The notes under the pieces: model-generated
Databases searched by the model: none
What the model saw: the letters and a program-made list of their open reading frames with translations, nothing else
Told to the model about the DNA's origin: nothing
Position numbers and translations under genes: made by a program
Source of the DNA: CAZIKF01 sp964539825
GTDB lineage: Bacteria; Muiribacteriota; UBA6191
DNA length: 64,000 nt
Direction of reading: 5' to 3'
Assembly (NCBI GenBank): GCA_964539825.1
Contig: CAZIKF010000023.1
Span: forward strand, 17,705-81,704
Shown: in pieces, positions 60,507-64,000 of the stretch
Numbering within the stretch: the first letter of the stretch is position 1
Layout of the letters: every line of letters starts with the position of its first letter

Positions 60507-62456
60507 ATGTTCCGGATGAGACTCCGGGTTCTCCTTTTCCTATCTATCTCTCTCTCCTATTCCGCTCCTACTGAGGAGCAGGATCTGAGGATGATCAACT
60601 CCTCCCTGGCCAGAACAATGCTCAGAACGGCTGTTTTTGAAAGCAGGTTTCGGTTCCGCGCTCATGAGATTCCCCTTAGATCAGAGTTTTCCCAGAAAAT
60701 TCGCACTGTTTCTTCACAAAGCAGAGAATTGGCCGGTTGGATTTCCTCTTTCAGCACTTCAATCGCGGTGGCAGATCTAGATCATGACGGATTGGCCAAT
60801 GATCTTTGTATCGTTGATCCCAGGGTAGACATGGTGATAATTCGGCCCATTCCCGGAGGACAGCAAAGATATGAGCCGAGGTTTCTTGAGATGAGTTCAA
60901 GTGCCTATTATGCGGGTTATATGGCCCCTTTCGGCTGTCTTCCCCAGGACATGAACGAAGATGGGAAAACAGATCTCCTGGTGTATTTCGCCGGTCGCCC
61001 TCCCCTGGCCTTTTTTCAGGTTTCCCCGGCGGAGTTTGTGGCCTCGGAAATCCTTCAGAGATCTGAGGCGGTATTTGAGGGCTGGGTCAATTCTTGCGCG
61101 GTTTTTTCAGACCTGAATGGCGATGGGCACGCGGATTTGATCCTGGGTAGCTATCTTCCCAATATGCCCGAATTTTTTGATCCCCAGGCTCAGTCCAGCT
61201 TCGCTCTCCCAGATCGAGAGGGTATGGGCTTGAATGGATCAACCAATCGCGTGCTGCTCCAGGAGCGAGATCCTGATCTTGAATTTGGTGTTCGCTACCG
61301 CGAAGTGCGGGGTCTGGAATCAGAGCGCTGGAATCAAGGCTGGACGGTGGGTGTTGCCTCTGCGGATCTAAACCATGACGGTTTACCCGAGATCTATTTC
61401 TCCAATATGTGGGGGCCCGATCAGCTTTTGCTCAATCGTAGCTCTGGGGGGCAGTTAAAACTTCTCCCAGCCGACCAGTCCTTGATTGAAAACCCGATCA
61501 GTCCTCATCACGGGTCCATGTCTGTTTTTCGAGCTAATGTTGCCGCCCTTGAAGACCTCGACGCTGATGGAGATCTGGAAATCGCCGTGGCTAATGAAGG
61601 AATTTTTGAACTGGAGGGCACCGTTCTGAAAAGAAGCGGCTCTTTCTTGGACGATGCGGATGTGCACGAAGCGTGGCAGCCAGGTTCCATTGAGTCACCG
61701 GGATTTGACCATGCGGGCTGGGGTTGGGATCTCAAGGTTGGAGATTTCGACTCCGATGGATTTCTGGAATGGATAGAAGCGGGGGGGATCCATCAACACT
61801 GGGCTAGAAGATTTCGTGGGATTAGAAGAATCATTTTTCCCAATCCCCAACTTCAAGAAATGTCTTCCTTGTGGCCGCCAACCGCGCCTCAGGAACTGAT
61901 GAAAGAAAGGTTCAACAACAACTCTTTTCTGGTCCGCTCTGCTAAGGGGCCCTATCGGAATTTAATCCGAACTACAGTGCTTGAAGATTTGGAAAATCTA
62001 AGAGCCATCGCGATCGCGGACCTCGATGCAGATGGTGACCTTGATTTAAGCGTTTCGCAACAGTGGGGGAATTCCTGGATTTTTTTTAATGAAGCAGAAG
62101 CGCGGGGAAGTCAGCTAACCCTGAATCTACTCAGGTCGAAATCAAGCTCAGGGGAGGTGCTTGTTTTTAGGGATTCACAGAAGATATTTGGAGCCGCGCC
62201 AGAACCGGGAACTCAAGCGACAGTGAGAGACTTTAAGGGCACCAGGAGAACCAAAATTCTGCAGGTGGGCAGCGGTCACGGTGGCCATTCATCCACTTTT
62301 TTACACTTTGGCCTGGGAGATCTTGGAGTAAATAAAGTTCTTTTTGTAGATCTGAAATGGAGAGACACCAGGGGAGCGATTCACCACAAAAAAATTGAAC
62401 TGGAGCCAGGAGTATATACGATTGTTCTGGGAGCGGAGCAGTCCAAGGATACTTAA
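60507..62456 (+). CDS. UnbV-like FG-GAP repeat protein (CRTAC-type), copy 3
   Basis: 649 aa; ATG one base after the UnbU stop, with a second in-frame ATG three codons later. Signal peptide near residues 3-20. RFRFRAHEIPLRSEFSQKI aligns with copies 1 and 2. FG-GAP loops: DLDHDGLAND, DMNEDGKTD, DLNGDGHAD, DLNHDGLPE, DLDADGDLE, DFDSDGFLE and DLDADGDLD. The UnbV end has GSGHGGHSST and ELEPGVYTIVLG. It has no UnbU of its own; the one upstream is probably shared. It is convergent with the third small-protein pair. Confidence 0.87.
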   Translation: MFRMRLRVLLFLSISLSYSAPTEEQDLRMINSSLARTMLRTAVFESRFRFRAHEIPLRSEFSQKIRTVSSQSRELAGWISSFSTSIAVADLDHDGLANDLCIVDPRVDMVIIRPIPGGQQRYEPRFLEMSSSAYYAGYMAPFGCLPQDMNEDGKTDLLVYFAGRPPLAFFQVSPAEFVASEILQRSEAVFEGWVNSCAVFSDLNGDGHADLILGSYLPNMPEFFDPQAQSSFALPDREGMGLNGSTNRVLLQERDPDLEFGVRYREVRGLESERWNQGWTVGVASADLNHDGLPEIYFSNMWGPDQLLLNRSSGGQLKLLPADQSLIENPISPHHGSMSVFRANVAALEDLDADGDLEIAVANEGIFELEGTVLKRSGSFLDDADVHEAWQPGSIESPGFDHAGWGWDLKVGDFDSDGFLEWIEAGGIHQHWARRFRGIRRIIFPNPQLQEMSSLWPPTAPQELMKERFNNNSFLVRSAKGPYRNLIRTTVLEDLENLRAIAIADLDADGDLDLSVSQQWGNSWIFFNEAEARGSQLTLNLLRSKSSSGEVLVFRDSQKIFGAAPEPGTQATVRDFKGTRRTKILQVGSGHGGHSSTFLHFGLGDLGVNKVLFVDLKWRDTRGAIHHKKIELEPGVYTIVLGAEQSKDT

Positions 62457-62491
62457 AAAAGTGAGACCGGCACAGGTAAGCCTGCTTGTGT

Positions 62492-63046
62492 TCAACTTTT
62501 CAGGTAAAAACCGAAGGTCAGGTTCCATAGCCAGGATGGACCCCAGCTGAGTAGAAACTTGGAAGGGATATAGGCGAGGAAAACCGGGATTAGTTCTGTC
62601 ACGCACGCAATGGGCATCCACACAGCGATGGCGTTACGTAAATTGGAGCCGAGAATTCCCATCGTCGAGCCGGCAAACTCAGGATAAAACTGGGAATACC
62701 AGGTGATGATATCCAGCCCTCCCAGGAAACCCATAGGCATCAGCATTACCATGTCAATCAAAATAAAAGAAGCCCAAAAAACGAAGGGGTAGAACCAGAC
62801 CGCGTCAAGCCACTTCATGCGCATACGATCTACCGGAATATAGACTCGCATCACTTCTTTATCTTCTTCTTCATCCACATCACCGATGGGTGAGGGTAAG
62901 AGTTGAAAGTAGGTAAATCTACGCTGAGCGAGAGTTTCCAGGGCGGTTTCCTTCTCTACTCTCAGGAGCGCCATTTTCTTCAGGATGGTCTTGAGGGAAT
63001 ACCCTTTTTCTTCCTGGTGAACAAGCCGAAACTCATTGAGCTTCAT
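62492..63046 (-). CDS. Small membrane protein B3 of the UnbV/UnbU-linked pair
   Basis: 184 aa from the ATG at 63046, which aligns with the starts of B1 and B2 (MKLNEFRLV); an ATG 15 nt upstream is possible. Motif YIPVDRMRMKWLDAVWFYP, then membrane helices with TWYSQFYP, correspond to B1 and B2. The 14-nt overlap with A3 is identical to that of the first pair. An acidic linker (DVDEEEDKE) precedes the motif. Unknown function. Confidence 0.8.
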   Translation of the reverse strand: MKLNEFRLVHQEEKGYSLKTILKKMALLRVEKETALETLAQRRFTYFQLLPSPIGDVDEEEDKEVMRVYIPVDRMRMKWLDAVWFYPFVFWASFILIDMVMLMPMGFLGGLDIITWYSQFYPEFAGSTMGILGSNLRNAIAVWMPIACVTELIPVFLAYIPSKFLLSWGPSWLWNLTFGFYLKS

Positions 63047-63632
63047 GGGAACCATCCTCACCCTGGGTAGTTTCTAGAGTCCTCAGACCTAATGGTCCCA
63101 TGATAAATCGTTCATACCAGCTATGGAAAGAGGGTGATTCCAGAATGACCTGGGTCCAAAATTTTAGGAACCTGGGATAGGTTCGGAAGTAAAGGATATT
63201 CCAGAAAAGCAGAAATAGAGCGGCTTTAACATAAGAGGCCATCAACAATTCATGTTTGAGTACTTCTGCGTCTATCGGATTTAAGCCCTGGGGGTGAAAC
63301 TGATAATACACAAAACAGCCGAGGGTATAGAGCAAGGTGAATAGAATGAGGGTAATCAGGAACCACAGTGTGCACAGTAGAAAATGTTCTTTGCGGGAGA
63401 AAAAGTCCACATGAACGTAATCGAATCCCTTCTCTTTTTCGAACTGCTGAAATTCATCAACCATGCTAGTGCTCTTGGAGGATTGAAGAGCGCTGGAGAT
63501 AGACCGGTGCAAGCTTTGAGCAACCTCCATATTGGAGTTACCTTCAGCATTAATGGAGGCATCGAAGGGCACGCTTCCCTCGAAAGTTCCGTCTTCCCTG
63601 GGACGAATCTGGATAGGGGCGAATAGCATCAT
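63033..63632 (-). CDS. Small membrane protein A3 of the UnbV/UnbU-linked pair
   Basis: 199 aa, starting with two adjacent ATGs and no clear ribosome site. The N-terminal box PIQIRPREDGTFEGSVPFD, then HVDFFSRKEHFLL, then three membrane helices match A1 and A2. The end lacks the ICNLFQ-KPY tail of the others and instead reads FIMGPLGLRTL. This is the most diverged A copy. It is divergent from the gene at 63694 and convergent with UnbV-like copy 3. Confidence 0.78.
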   Translation of the reverse strand: MMLFAPIQIRPREDGTFEGSVPFDASINAEGNSNMEVAQSLHRSISSALQSSKSTSMVDEFQQFEKEKGFDYVHVDFFSRKEHFLLCTLWFLITLILFTLLYTLGCFVYYQFHPQGLNPIDAEVLKHELLMASYVKAALFLLFWNILYFRTYPRFLKFWTQVILESPSFHSWYERFIMGPLGLRTLETTQGEDGSHEAQ

Positions 63633-63693
63633 TATGGGGTCGAGTATATCATAGACGAGTGAGTGTCACGCATCTGCGAGTTCTGATTTTAGG

Positions 63694-64000
63694 ATGATTT
63701 TTTCTTTTATTTCCTTCGAAACCCTCCAGTTTCAACTCAATGAATTCAACTTCATCTTCTTTATTGCCCTGGTTTTCCTGGCGAGACTTCTTCCCCGCTT
63801 TCTGCATGTCCCCCTGATCGTCATTTCCGGGCTGATTTTCGTTTATCACTATTCTCCCATCTGCTTTTACCTTCTCATTCCGTATTCACTGTTGCTGAGC
63901 TATAAGCCCATGACAGTCCGCGTCACCGATTTCACTAAGCTCCCGCTGTGGCTTTTATTGTGGGCAATCTACTTTTATGCGCTGTACCACGAGAACTTCA
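63694..64000 (+). CDS. Multi-TM protein, 5' part only, possibly MBOAT family
   Basis: 102 codons from ATG 63694 to the window edge; the frame has a TAG at 63652. Hydrophobic helices occur at NFIFFIALVFLARLL, PLIVISGLIFVYHY and CFYLLIPYSLLLSY, then KLPLWLLLWAIYFYAL. The pattern resembles the N-terminus of membrane-bound O-acyltransferases, but the catalytic His lies outside the window, so the family is uncertain. It could link to the SGNH hydrolase theme of acyl modification (speculative). Confidence 0.5.
   Translation, partial: MIFSFISFETLQFQLNEFNFIFFIALVFLARLLPRFLHVPLIVISGLIFVYHYSPICFYLLIPYSLLLSYKPMTVRVTDFTKLPLWLLLWAIYFYALYHENF

Noticed and set aside
48575..62456. Enediyne biosynthetic cluster, suggested by UnbV/UnbU homologs
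   Set aside because: No iterative polyketide synthase or other warhead gene is present; UnbV/UnbU pairs also occur widely outside such clusters.

Overview
The window looks like a scaffold (one 100-N gap) from a Gram-negative bacterium of moderate GC. It carries lipoprotein signal peptides, a Tat-exported Rieske protein, a MacAB-type tripartite exporter and many secreted repeat proteins. I cannot place it in a phylum. No rRNA, tRNA, integrase, transposase, phage gene or CRISPR array was seen. Apart from metH, almost everything is accessory envelope or secretion biology, and paralogous expansion is the dominant theme.

Layout. (1) 1-12.1 kb: five paralogous large membrane proteins (one reading off the left edge on the minus strand, four in a plus-strand operon) that look like a GT-C-type glycosyltransferase family with variable C-terminal TPR-like tails, followed by an SGNH hydrolase. 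A lipoprotein (12.2-12.7 kb, minus) carries the same TPR-like repeat. (2) 12.9-20.9 kb: a five-gene plus-strand operon with two unrecognised secreted proteins, an AioB-like Rieske subunit, an AioA-family molybdopterin oxidoreductase with an altered substrate pocket, and a helical-repeat protein. (3) 20.9-34.2 kb: a tightly coupled minus-strand operon of one SUMF1-like protein and four giant (957-1121 aa) secreted proteins, each an alpha/beta-hydrolase domain that seems to have lost its acid/His segment, fused to about 600-750 aa of helical repeats. (4) 34.3-38.3 kb: a sixth GT-C-like paralog, then a second SUMF1 + alpha/beta-hydrolase pair, this time with an intact triad.

(5) 38.3-43.7 kb: a B12-binding radical SAM protein, a SPASM-type radical SAM protein, a GtrA-like membrane protein and a PQQ-type beta-propeller lipoprotein, set among copies of a palindromic intergenic repeat. 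(6) 43.8-47.3 kb: complete metH. (7) 47.3-63.6 kb: two copies of a cassette made of a minus-strand pair of small membrane proteins, divergent from an FG-GAP/UnbV (CRTAC-like) protein and a UnbU-like (RnfD/NqrB-related) membrane protein. A third UnbV-like gene and a third small-protein pair follow the second cassette. A MacAB-like exporter operon lies between the cassettes. (8) 63.7 kb to the end: start of a multi-TM protein, possibly MBOAT-like.

Most noteworthy: the UnbV/UnbU plus two-small-protein cassette, which I do not recognise as described; the four giant hydrolase-derived proteins with collapsed triads; the GT-C-TPR family; and a palindromic repeat that supplies in-frame N-terminal codons to two unrelated exported proteins.
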